Below, in pieces: positions 17,204 to 24,293 of a DNA stretch of 64,000 bases (position 1 is the stretch's first letter; each line of letters opens with the position of its first letter). The stretch covers positions 2,728,001-2,792,000 of the forward strand of contig NZ_CP039393.1 of NCBI RefSeq assembly GCF_004803695.1. Direction: 5' to 3'. This DNA is from Muribaculum gordoncarteri. GTDB taxonomy: Bacteria; Bacteroidota; Bacteroidia; Bacteroidales; Muribaculaceae. The translations under genes and the position numbers were made by a program. Under the pieces are notes generated by a model that saw nothing but the letters and a program-made list of their open reading frames with translations, was not told the DNA's origin and did no database searches.

Positions 17204-17434
17204 TCCACGGGTAGGCCTACGGCCAACCCGCGGTTAAATACATGTAATGCCTTCGGCATATACCGGGTGGGTATTTGCGCTGACGCGGGAGCGGACGCGG
17301 TGCGGGAGCTGACGCGGGGGGCTGCGGACGCATTCGCCCTGCGCTGCGCGGGGCGAGGGCACGGGCATTTGCGGGTGCGCTGCGCGGGGAGAGGCGCGAG
17401 GCGGATGCGTGGTTATTTGGTGGCTAAAGGTTTA
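16800..17434. other. Intergenic region between cassettes, no gene seen
   Basis: The 635 bases contain no convincing gene. The first 400 belong to the long direct repeat and hold four related palindromic units. From 17204 to 17416 the sequence is GC-rich degenerate filler built from variants of GCGGACGCGG and CTGACGCGGG. The same kind of filler follows the right copy. Confidence 0.7.
16931..17186. repeat. Four-unit nested palindromic element (left copy)
   Basis: Four variants of a roughly 23-base unit, GCTGCGTTAGCTGCcCAATAA, occur in the order forward (16931), forward (17024), reverse (17071-17093), reverse (17163-17186). The inner pair (17023-17047 with 17071-17094) forms a long imperfect stem. 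It resembles a small non-autonomous mobile element or a REP-like structure. The same structure recurs in the right copy (inner pair 23924-23948 and 23972-23995). Confidence 0.6.
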
Positions 17435-17472
17435 TTAGTAGGTTATGTTGACGCCGGAGTCGATGCCGTAGC
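17417..17472 (-). repeat. 3'-end repeat of outer-membrane gene (intact copy)
   Basis: This covers the last 12 codons, the stop and 18 bases beyond. It is the partner of the fossil at 10610-10665 (52 of 56 bases the same by eye). Confidence 0.75.
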
Positions 17473-19744
17473 TTGAGGTTGAGCGGTTGCCCTTGCGGAG
17501 CCTTTTTCCGAAGTTAAGGCTGTAGCGCACGCCTATGCTTACGAGGTTGGCAAAGTTCTTCAGGTAATAGTCGGAGTACTCGGGGTGTACGCTTGACAGC
17601 ACCCAGTTTCGCTGCCTGATGCCGTGCTTTGAGAATATTTGTGATATCGATGCCGAGAATGTCCATTGGCGATAGCGGTAGCTGACATCCACACTGCTGA
17701 ATCGTGATCTTTCGTTGAGATTGTTGGTGCTCAACTGGTATCCCGGGATGAGGGTGAAGTTGGCGTTTACCGTCCATGTGTCCCAGTAGAAGGATGCCTG
17801 TGCATCGGCATTCCAGGTGCATTTATCATATCGGAATCCCTCGCCTCGGGTGGAGTATTTGCCCCATCCGCCCCACACTGCGAGCGACAGATGGTTGAGA
17901 AGGTTGTTGACGCTCATCGAGAGTGACATGCCCATTCGGCGGTTGTTGTGGCAGTTCTCGGGACGCATTAGAAACTTGCCGGCGATTTCCGACGAGGGGT
18001 CGTCGACATAGCTGTAAACGTTCATTATCGGTCGCTTTACATAATTGTAGAACACTTCGCCCGAAGCGTAGAACTTTCCGTGGCCGTATTGGATCGACAG
18101 TCGGTTGGAGGTGGTTGTCGTCGACTTGAGATCGGGATTACCGGTGCGGTATAGAAGCTCGTTTACGGGTGTGAACACATTGGAATAGCGTGACAGGCCC
18201 GGTGACGACGGCTGCCACTGAAGCTGGTATCCCGCACTGAAGTCGTTGCCGAAATAGCGGTTTAGCGACATAGTAAAGCTGGGCCTGAGCATTGAGCTTG
18301 TGACCCGATTATAGCGAAGTCCGGCAGCAAACGAGTAGCCGATGTCGAGCAGTCGTCCGCCAATTGAGGCGTAGCCGTAGAAGACATGCGAACTTGCATC
18401 GTCGGCAATCGGGTTGCCGTTGTTTATCGTGGTCTTTCGGTCGGAGTTGGTGAATCGGTATTGGATTCCGTATCGGGTGCTTACCGACGAGTAGCGGTGG
18501 GAGTAGAGGGCCTCACCGCCGATGAACCATGCTGTGTTGTTGATTTTGTTGAGGTCGGAGTAGCCCGTGGTGTTGACTATGTCGCGGTAGTAGTCGCCAC
18601 GGCTGAGCGAGGTTGTGACATTCAGCTCCATCACGCCGTTGGCGCTTGTGTTTTCGCGATAGTATAGGTCGAGAGTGGGCGCGAGCGACTTGAAGTCGCG
18701 ACTTGTGCGTTCGGTGTAGGAGGAACTTATCTCCTGCACTTCGGTGTCCTCGTCTTGATTCTGGCTATGCTGGTCAAGCAGCAGCGACGCGATGAATATG
18801 CGCTTGTCGGACGGCTGTCGCGTGTAGTCGATGCGCAGGCTGTTGTAGCGGTCGATTGTTGTCGACGGAAGTCCGTGATAGTACAGGCGGGTGACGTTGC
18901 CGCCTCCTATGTACTCTTCCTCCTTGTGGGAATACTCCTTGTCGGAGTCGCGGAACCCTCCCGAGTAGTTGATTGACACCTCATTGGCTCCGTGTCGGTA
19001 GGATGCCGCCACCTGCTGCGAGGTGCGTTTTGCGGTCAATGCCGGATTCAGGTAGGCCATTACGCTTCCTCCCTTGTCGACAGGCACGGTTATGATGTTG
19101 ACCCAGCATGCCCCGTAGCGCACATCGGGGTAGCTGCAGTACTCTACTCTGGCAATGTTTTCAGGAATCAGAGCCGTGAGGTCCTCGATTCGGCGCTGTA
19201 CGCCGTTGATGAGTATCTTTGCGCTCTGCCCGTTGATTGTTATCGTGTTGGTGAGTGAGTTTACTTTCAGTTCAAGCGACTTGAACGACAATGAGTTCAG
19301 TAGTCCCATCATGCCCGGCGCGCGCTTAATCTCCTCAGCCGATGGAATGAGGATGGTGCGGTCGGTAAGCCGATTTACGGCCTTGGCCGACACGGTCACT
19401 TCGGCCAGCCCGATTGTTGAGGGTGACATGGCCACGCTTCCAAGGTCGATGTCGCTGCCGGCCCCTGAAAGTGAGAGCGACAGGCGGCTATAGGAGGTGG
19501 CGTCCACTGTGATGATGAGCTGCTCAGTGACACTGTCGACATTGACGGTAAATGTTCCTTTGCCGTCGGATGTTCCGCGTGCTATTACGGTTGAGTCAGG
19601 TGATGCGATTGTCACTATGGCTCCCGGCACCGGGTCCTTGAGGGTGTTGTCGACTATGCGTCCGCGCACTGTGAAAGCCTCGGCGGTCAATGCCGAAATG
19701 ATTGCAACTAATGTGATAGATAGAATTTTTATACTGATGCGCAT
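17435..19744 (-). CDS. Outer-membrane beta-barrel protein with N-terminal CarboxypepD-regulatory-like domain, cassette B
   Basis: 769 residues with signal peptide (MRISIKILSITLVAIISALTAEA). An Ig-like carboxypeptidase-regulatory domain (FTVRGRIVDNTLKDPVPGA to about 110) precedes a plug-like segment (LAEVTVSAKAVNRLTD, ILINGVQRRIEDL, about 115-220) and a C-terminal barrel of Tyr/Ser-rich strands, ending YGIDSGVNITY. It belongs to the same broad family as the cassette-A barrel but is clearly divergent and has the extra domain. It starts 70 bases downstream of the cassette-B maturase. A role in passing the mature peptide across the outer membrane, or in its uptake, is inferred from context only. 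Confidence 0.77.
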   Translation of the reverse strand: MRISIKILSITLVAIISALTAEAFTVRGRIVDNTLKDPVPGAIVTIASPDSTVIARGTSDGKGTFTVNVDSVTEQLIITVDATSYSRLSLSLSGAGSDIDLGSVAMSPSTIGLAEVTVSAKAVNRLTDRTILIPSAEEIKRAPGMMGLLNSLSFKSLELKVNSLTNTITINGQSAKILINGVQRRIEDLTALIPENIARVEYCSYPDVRYGACWVNIITVPVDKGGSVMAYLNPALTAKRTSQQVAASYRHGANEVSINYSGGFRDSDKEYSHKEEEYIGGGNVTRLYYHGLPSTTIDRYNSLRIDYTRQPSDKRIFIASLLLDQHSQNQDEDTEVQEISSSYTERTSRDFKSLAPTLDLYYRENTSANGVMELNVTTSLSRGDYYRDIVNTTGYSDLNKINNTAWFIGGEALYSHRYSSVSTRYGIQYRFTNSDRKTTINNGNPIADDASSHVFYGYASIGGRLLDIGYSFAAGLRYNRVTSSMLRPSFTMSLNRYFGNDFSAGYQLQWQPSSPGLSRYSNVFTPVNELLYRTGNPDLKSTTTTSNRLSIQYGHGKFYASGEVFYNYVKRPIMNVYSYVDDPSSEIAGKFLMRPENCHNNRRMGMSLSMSVNNLLNHLSLAVWGGWGKYSTRGEGFRYDKCTWNADAQASFYWDTWTVNANFTLIPGYQLSTNNLNERSRFSSVDVSYRYRQWTFSASISQIFSKHGIRQRNWVLSSVHPEYSDYYLKNFANLVSIGVRYSLNFGKRLRKGNRSTSSYGIDSGVNITY

Positions 19745-19814
19745 TGTTGTTATTGGTTTGTTATCGTTGTAAATTGGTAATTATATTACGAATATAATCA
19801 AATTTTTGAATATA

Positions 19815-21062
19815 TTAACACGATGTCACGTTTAATAATATTCGATTAGTTACAATGCTGTCCTTTTCATCATCATCGAAGTTGTGCATACAATAGTCGG
19901 TTGATCCCATTGATTGCTTTGTACAACCACCATGGCACAATGGAAATATTCTACAATGACGGCAATTGGGATTTTTAAATTTTGAAGCCATTCGTTTTTC
20001 CAATGAGTCGTTTTCCCAGATGATTTCTCCTTCCGATGAAAGATATCCGTCCCTTGGTGTCTTTGCAAAGTCAACCGCTGTACATTTGTAGATATCTCCG
20101 TTGTAATTTATCATACAGCTGTTTCTTATGTCCCCATAACAAAAACTACGGAAATCCATTTTGGCTGAAGGGATACCCTCGTTACTGAATGCGGTGATCA
20201 TGTTATCCATGTAGGCATATATTTCCTTGCGATTGTTATCCTGCCATACAATCTGTAAGTCTACACGAATCAGTTTCTTTTCATCACAAGTCAGTTCATT
20301 GAAATAAGCGGGAATCTGCCCTATTGATGCCATGTTGTCCTTTGAACAGTTCACTCTCAATGTTACGCTCATTCCGTTTTTAACCATTAATTTTATATTA
20401 TTCACTATATGAGTGAATGTGTCATCGCCCTTATGGCGAAAACGTATGCTGTTGTGTATATCTTTGTCGCCGTCAAGAGTTATTTGCGCTCCAGTGAAAT
20501 TCAACATTTTCATTGCCTTTATTCTTTTTTCCGACAGGAGGAAACCGTTGGATGTCATGTTGGCCGAGAACGGAATTTGGGCTTCAGATGATTTGTCATA
20601 GGCATGTTTTAATATTGGCACCATGACTTCGTTATAATATAGCATTGGCTCTCCACCGAAAAATGATATTGTCAAATTTTTGCCCTCATTTATTATTTTG
20701 TCAATCAGCGACTTGACGCGTTCAATCATTTCAGGTGCCATTTTTGATGCAATGTGTGATTCATAGCAGTACCAACAATGAAAATTACAGTTAATCGTAG
20801 GATTTATTATTAGATGAAAACTTGTGTCATTTTTTTCGATTGTCAATGCTCTCTTAATAAACTCATCACGTTCATCTACAATGTCATCAACAATGAATCC
20901 CTCCGTTACAAGTTTACTTAACAACGACTCATTTACATCAAGGATGTTGGTGTCACATATAATTTTATCGGGTATAACTACTGTAGTATCGGTCAATGCA
21001 TTATAGATTACCGTAGAATTTTCAGTAGGGTGCAGATATGTGTTGTATATGCTTTTTTTCAT
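19815..21062 (-). CDS. Radical SAM/SPASM peptide maturase, cassette B
   Basis: 415 residues, paralogous to the cassette-A enzyme. The cluster motif is CNFHCWYC (about residues 91-98), followed by FFGGEPMLYY and TSNGFLLS; the A and B enzymes share TLDGD around the middle. The SPASM part contains SFCYGDIRNSC, YKCTAV, NPNCRHCRIFPLCHGGC and DYCMH, enough Cys for two auxiliary clusters. The N-terminal 85 residues differ from cassette A, as expected if they read different leaders. The gene is AT-rich. The NCQC-repeat precursor is encoded immediately upstream, separated by a strong hairpin. Confidence 0.9.
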   Translation of the reverse strand: MKKSIYNTYLHPTENSTVIYNALTDTTVVIPDKIICDTNILDVNESLLSKLVTEGFIVDDIVDERDEFIKRALTIEKNDTSFHLIINPTINCNFHCWYCYESHIASKMAPEMIERVKSLIDKIINEGKNLTISFFGGEPMLYYNEVMVPILKHAYDKSSEAQIPFSANMTSNGFLLSEKRIKAMKMLNFTGAQITLDGDKDIHNSIRFRHKGDDTFTHIVNNIKLMVKNGMSVTLRVNCSKDNMASIGQIPAYFNELTCDEKKLIRVDLQIVWQDNNRKEIYAYMDNMITAFSNEGIPSAKMDFRSFCYGDIRNSCMINYNGDIYKCTAVDFAKTPRDGYLSSEGEIIWENDSLEKRMASKFKNPNCRHCRIFPLCHGGCTKQSMGSTDYCMHNFDDDEKDSIVTNRILLNVTSC

Positions 21063-21093
21063 TGTAAGGATTGATTTGGGGTGTATTTAATTA

Positions 21094-21132
21094 AGATGTG
21101 TCTGGACATATATTAATTGTCCAGACACATCT
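21094..21132 (-). terminator. Hairpin between precursor B and maturase B
   Basis: AGATGTGTCTGGACA (21094-21108) pairs perfectly over 15 bases with TGTCCAGACACATCT (21118-21132) around a 9-base loop, followed on the minus strand by TTAATTAAATA. It is placed exactly like the cassette-A hairpin and likely lets most transcripts stop or be stabilised after the precursor. Confidence 0.75.
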
Positions 21133-21144
21133 ATTAATTGAGGT

Positions 21145-21402
21145 CTATTCTAAACTGGGATCTGTTGAAATGTAACGACATTGACAATTGTTACCATTAC
21201 ATTGGCAGTTATTGGAACTTTCTGAACCACATTGACAATTATTGCTTCTACATTGGCAATTGTTACCATTGCATTGGCAGTTATCGGTTGTTTCATGTCC
21301 TGTGTGGTCTAAGCCTCCAAACACAAAACATTCTTCTTCTTCAGAGAGCCGATTTTGTACATTCGCGACCAATTCTTTTAATGATAGAAATGTTGTTTGC
21401 AT
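21145..21402 (-). CDS. Double-glycine RiPP precursor peptide B with NCQC repeats
   Basis: 85 residues. The leader (MQTTFLSLKELVANVQNRLS, then EEEECFVFGG, residues 1-30) ends in Gly-Gly. The core contains five NCQC units (Cys 42/44, 49/51, 56/58, 66/68, 73/75), mostly with a seven-residue period (CQCNGNN, CQCRSNN) and one longer spacer, GSESSN. That gives ten core Cys in CXC pairs, plus one Cys in the leader. No family name comes to mind for this core. The order precursor then radical SAM/SPASM enzyme is the same as in cassette A. Regular CXC spacing suits repeated thioether or ring formation by the maturase; simple metal binding is the main alternative. Confidence 0.85.
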   Translation of the reverse strand: MQTTFLSLKELVANVQNRLSEEEECFVFGGLDHTGHETTDNCQCNGNNCQCRSNNCQCGSESSNNCQCNGNNCQCRYISTDPSLE

Positions 21403-21427
21403 ATCATTTGTTATTTAATTAGTAATT

Positions 21428-21465
21428 ATGCGAACTTTGAACCGCGCGTATCTCTTGGTTCGCAT
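21428..21465. promoter_or_regulatory. Inverted repeat upstream of precursor B
   Basis: ATGCGAAC (21428-21435) and GTTCGCAT (21458-21465) form a perfect 8-base inverted repeat with a 22-base loop that itself contains GAACCGCGCG. It lies in the 100-base gap between the DUF3244-like gene and the precursor. It could be an operator or an RNA hairpin. Confidence 0.4.
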
Positions 21466-21502
21466 TGTTATTTTATACTAAGATTATAACCTTATATCTT
21501 TA

Positions 21503-21856
21503 TTATTTAGTGAATTCACCGATGTAGGTTGTTTCATCGATGTTAAGGTATAGGGTGTAGTTTATGCCTTTAGTCAATCCTGTTACTGTAAACTCTTGGC
21601 ATTGATTATTGGAGCTTGACGGGTACCCGCTCCACACCATGCTGTTATTGTTAAAAACAACTACAGTTACATTATCACTGTATTCGCCATATACGCGTAA
21701 CACATCATTGTCATCGATGGTGACATAAGGAGAATAACCTAATGAACGATCAACAATCGTTTGTTGCTCTTTGCTTTGTTCAACGCTTATTGGCTTTTCT
21801 TTTGCAAATAGTGCTAATGAAAATATCATCATTATTGCACAAAGGAAATGTTTCAT
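21503..21856 (-). CDS. Secreted DUF3244-like protein, cassette B
   Basis: ATG 21856 (MKHFLCAIMMIFSLALFAKE) gives a signal peptide and 117 residues. From SPYVTIDDNDVLRVYG to the end it is nearly identical to the cassette-A protein (changes such as LKNNN to FNNNS, ISYT to INYT). Upstream of that point the two are unrelated. The sharply bounded similarity in a region where neighbouring genes differ strongly points to gene conversion or a strict functional constraint. It is the first gene of the cassette-B peptide operon. Confidence 0.65.
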   Translation of the reverse strand: MKHFLCAIMMIFSLALFAKEKPISVEQSKEQQTIVDRSLGYSPYVTIDDNDVLRVYGEYSDNVTVVVFNNNSMVWSGYPSSSNNQCQEFTVTGLTKGINYTLYLNIDETTYIGEFTK

Positions 21857-21880
21857 AATTTTAGGGTTATTGGTTTCTTG

Positions 21881-21888
21881 CAAAGAAA
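21881..21888 (-). promoter_or_regulatory. Possible -7 box of the cassette B peptide operon
   Basis: The minus-strand reading TTTCTTTG differs from TAnnTTTG at one position. It is 24 bases upstream of the start codon and 34 bases from the nearest repeat site, matching the cassette-A geometry. Confidence 0.4.
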
Positions 21889-21922
21889 TGAATGCTCGTT
21901 TATACTTGCAAGTTTTTAATTA

Positions 21923-21979
21923 CGCAAAATTTTACAAAACCATTAATTTAACGAGTGTTAATCTCGCAAAATTTTACAA
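21923..21979. repeat. Operator-like direct repeat, cassette B (period 42)
   Basis: CGCAAAATTTTACAA occurs exactly at 21923-21937 and 21965-21979. The sequence differs from the cassette-A sites, but the 42-base spacing and the position (between regulator stop and DUF3244-like promoter) are the same. This fits a cassette-specific site for the cassette-B regulator. Confidence 0.7.
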
Positions 21980-21995
21980 GCTCTCAATAACTCCT

Positions 21996-23699
21996 TTATA
22001 ATGAACCTATAAAGTCATCCCAATTCTTAAATGCAGAATCCTCTTTTTTAAAGTACCTTTGATATAATCGTGATCGTATCGATGAAATTGAGCTAAAGCT
22101 TTTCATCATTATCGGGGCTATTTCACCTGGAGCAAACCCCACTTTTATAAGCATAGATACTCTAAGATCGCTAGTTTTATGTACTCCGATATAACTCAAT
22201 GTTTCAAAAAATGATGGGTATGCTGATTCTATCTCTTTCATAAGCTCTCCCCAATCCGTTTCCTGAGGTCGAAATCCATTACTTTTGAATTTAAGTAGTA
22301 TTGGGCTTAGGAATATGGAAACCGCAGGTTCGCTATCAATGATTGCATCGTGTTTGTTGCAAAATTGAGAACTGATTTGAACGCTTTTATCGTTGACGGA
22401 TGTATAATTCTGTATCAAATCAAGTTCTTCTTTTTTCTTTGAGAGGTGCTTTTTAACACCAATGTCGCTGTTGTCGATTATACGTTGTATCTTTTGATAT
22501 TCATTGATAGCTTGCAAACGCTTGTTCTTTAGATATATGATGCATGCAGTTGCCGATACAGCCACGATTATGAGTATTAACAGCAATGTCAGGATATAGA
22601 ATTGATTTCTTGCGTTTTGCGCTGACAATTTCTCATTTTCTCGTTCGCGAATAGCGAAGTTGTATTTTGCATTTATTTTAGCAAGTTCCTCATTGTTATA
22701 ACTTTTATTCAATGAATCGTTATATAGTATATACATGTTTATGTATTCTACTGTTTGCGACACATCTTCTTTTGCCATTGCAATGTTGGCCAATAAACCG
22801 CTTGCCGATTTTTTGTTGAGCAATGAACCACTGTCGAGCATCCAATGGATGTGAGGCAGTGCCTTGGCTGTGTCATTTAGTTCGATATAAATATTGGAAG
22901 CTATTGAGTGTACCTGCTGCTCTATGTCGGAAGGATAGCATTCCAAAACCGGTTTGAATATTGAATCGGCCTTCTCAAACATATCCAATTGAATGTAGTA
23001 TGATGCAATTTGCGAACGTACTCGGTTAAGTCCTTTTAGGTCATTTAGCCTCAATTGATTTTCCAAAGCTTTGTTATAGCATATTAGTGCGCTGTCTGGT
23101 TTGCCAAGTTGGCGAAAGCATATCGCAGATTGAAGAAGTATCCTGACAATGCGTGTTGTGTCATGCATTTCTTTAGCACATTTGTGGGCAATGTCAAAAT
23201 AATATTTTGCATTTACGTATATGTCCTGTTGTTGAAAAATTGTTCCAATCTGTCCGGAGATTAGATATCGCATCATATTGTTTTCCGGATTGTCATTGAG
23301 GGAATTAAGTGCGTTATAATAGTAGTCGAGGGCGCGGGGGGCGTCGCCGAGGTCGCTGTAGACTCGTCCGGCGTAGTATAGGGCAAGCGGGGTGAGATCG
23401 GGGTCGGTGTGGTCGGTGAAGTATTCGACCACGGGGGCTATCATTGAGTCGTTGCGGTGCTCGATGTAGGCCTTGTCGCGTGATTTTATTAGCATCAGGT
23501 CGTAACGCATCCGCGTTGCCTTGTCGGCTTGATTGATGGCGGGTGACAGTGAGTCGAGGAGCGCGATTGCGCTGTCGGGACGGGTGTCGGCGAGCCGTCC
23601 GGCGCGGTCGATGTCGTCGCGCAGACGCGAGTTGTCGGCACATCCGGCGACGACGGCGATGCACACGACGGTGATGAATATGTGTAACAAATGCTTCAT
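21996..23699 (-). CDS. TPR lipoprotein-type membrane regulator with C-terminal HTH, cassette B
   Basis: ATG 23699 (MKHLLHIFIT) is chosen by identity with cassette A, giving 567 residues; an upstream in-frame ATG at 23732 is possible. Lipobox Cys20, TPR-like repeats to about 350, membrane segment about 363-388 (ILTLLLILIIVAVSATACIIYL), coiled coil, and a C-terminal HTH-like part (MLIKVGFAPGEIAPIMMKS, SIRSRLYQRYF, ending NWDDFIGSL). The first 126 codons are nearly the same as in cassette A; the rest is AT-rich and only distantly similar, including the HTH, in line with the different operator sequence. Proposed role: senses a signal outside the inner membrane and switches its own peptide operon. 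Confidence 0.8.
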   Translation of the reverse strand: MKHLLHIFITVVCIAVVAGCADNSRLRDDIDRAGRLADTRPDSAIALLDSLSPAINQADKATRMRYDLMLIKSRDKAYIEHRNDSMIAPVVEYFTDHTDPDLTPLALYYAGRVYSDLGDAPRALDYYYNALNSLNDNPENNMMRYLISGQIGTIFQQQDIYVNAKYYFDIAHKCAKEMHDTTRIVRILLQSAICFRQLGKPDSALICYNKALENQLRLNDLKGLNRVRSQIASYYIQLDMFEKADSIFKPVLECYPSDIEQQVHSIASNIYIELNDTAKALPHIHWMLDSGSLLNKKSASGLLANIAMAKEDVSQTVEYINMYILYNDSLNKSYNNEELAKINAKYNFAIRERENEKLSAQNARNQFYILTLLLILIIVAVSATACIIYLKNKRLQAINEYQKIQRIIDNSDIGVKKHLSKKKEELDLIQNYTSVNDKSVQISSQFCNKHDAIIDSEPAVSIFLSPILLKFKSNGFRPQETDWGELMKEIESAYPSFFETLSYIGVHKTSDLRVSMLIKVGFAPGEIAPIMMKSFSSISSIRSRLYQRYFKKEDSAFKNWDDFIGSL

Positions 23700-24104
23700 A
23701 GCTTCCGCGAATATACGAATAATCCGCGACATTCGCCCAATAAATGTGGCGAGGCGGCGGGGAGGGATATGCGGCGTGCGTGTGCTCCGCGTGACCTCCG
23801 CTCAATCATCAAATCCCCGCGATAGCGTGAGAGCTGCGTAGCTGCTCAATAGGGTTAGCCTCATGCAAACGCGCCTTTAGGTGCATGCAGCGTGAGGTCA
23901 TGTCGCGCCCCCACCATCCCCGAGGGCTGCGTTAGCTGCCCAATAAAATGTTATCGTTGCCGGGTGGAGCGTTTTATTGGGCAACTACGTAGCCCTTTTT
24001 CTTTTTTGTTATCGCTTTTTACCCGTGCTGCGGACGCCTAACGGCGGCCTTGCGCGGGCCTAACGTTATTAAGCAGCTAACGCAGCTTTGGCGCTAACGC
24101 GGGG
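23321..24104. repeat. Long direct repeat, right copy
   Basis: Partner of 16421-17203. It includes the regulator 5' part, upstream region and nested palindromic units. Confidence 0.9.
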
Positions 24105-24293
24105 ATGTGCGGGTGGGGTGCGCCCTGCGCGGCGCGGGGCTAACGCGGGGGTGTGCTGGGCGAATGCGGAGCAGGGCGAATGCTTGGACGGAAGTGGGGG
24201 CGAATGCGGGGTGGGGCTTGGGAGAATGGATTTAAATTTTTATCTTTGTATCAGTTAAGTTAACCCAATATTAAATCATCATTATCCATAACC
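23700..24293. other. Intergenic region upstream of cassette B and the GH51 gene
   Basis: No gene is seen. The first 400 bases are the repeat copy; 24105-24220 is GC-rich filler with variants of CGAATGCGGAG; the promoter of the next gene follows. Confidence 0.7.
24241..24248 (+). promoter_or_regulatory. -7 box of the GH51/GH43-GH16 operon
   Basis: TATCTTTG fits the TAnnTTTG consensus, 45 bases before the GH51 start. Upstream sequence is AAATTTT; no clear -33 TTTG. Confidence 0.65.

Noticed and set aside
17267-17476. 69-codon plus-strand frame in the inter-cassette region
   Set aside because: It is an Ala/Gly/Arg-rich translation of GC-rich filler and overlaps the barrel gene end; no start signals.
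21145-21402. Simple metallothionein instead of a RiPP precursor
   Set aside because: The GG leader, neighbouring radical SAM/SPASM enzyme and C39 exporter favour a modified, exported peptide; metal binding is kept as an alternative in the entry.
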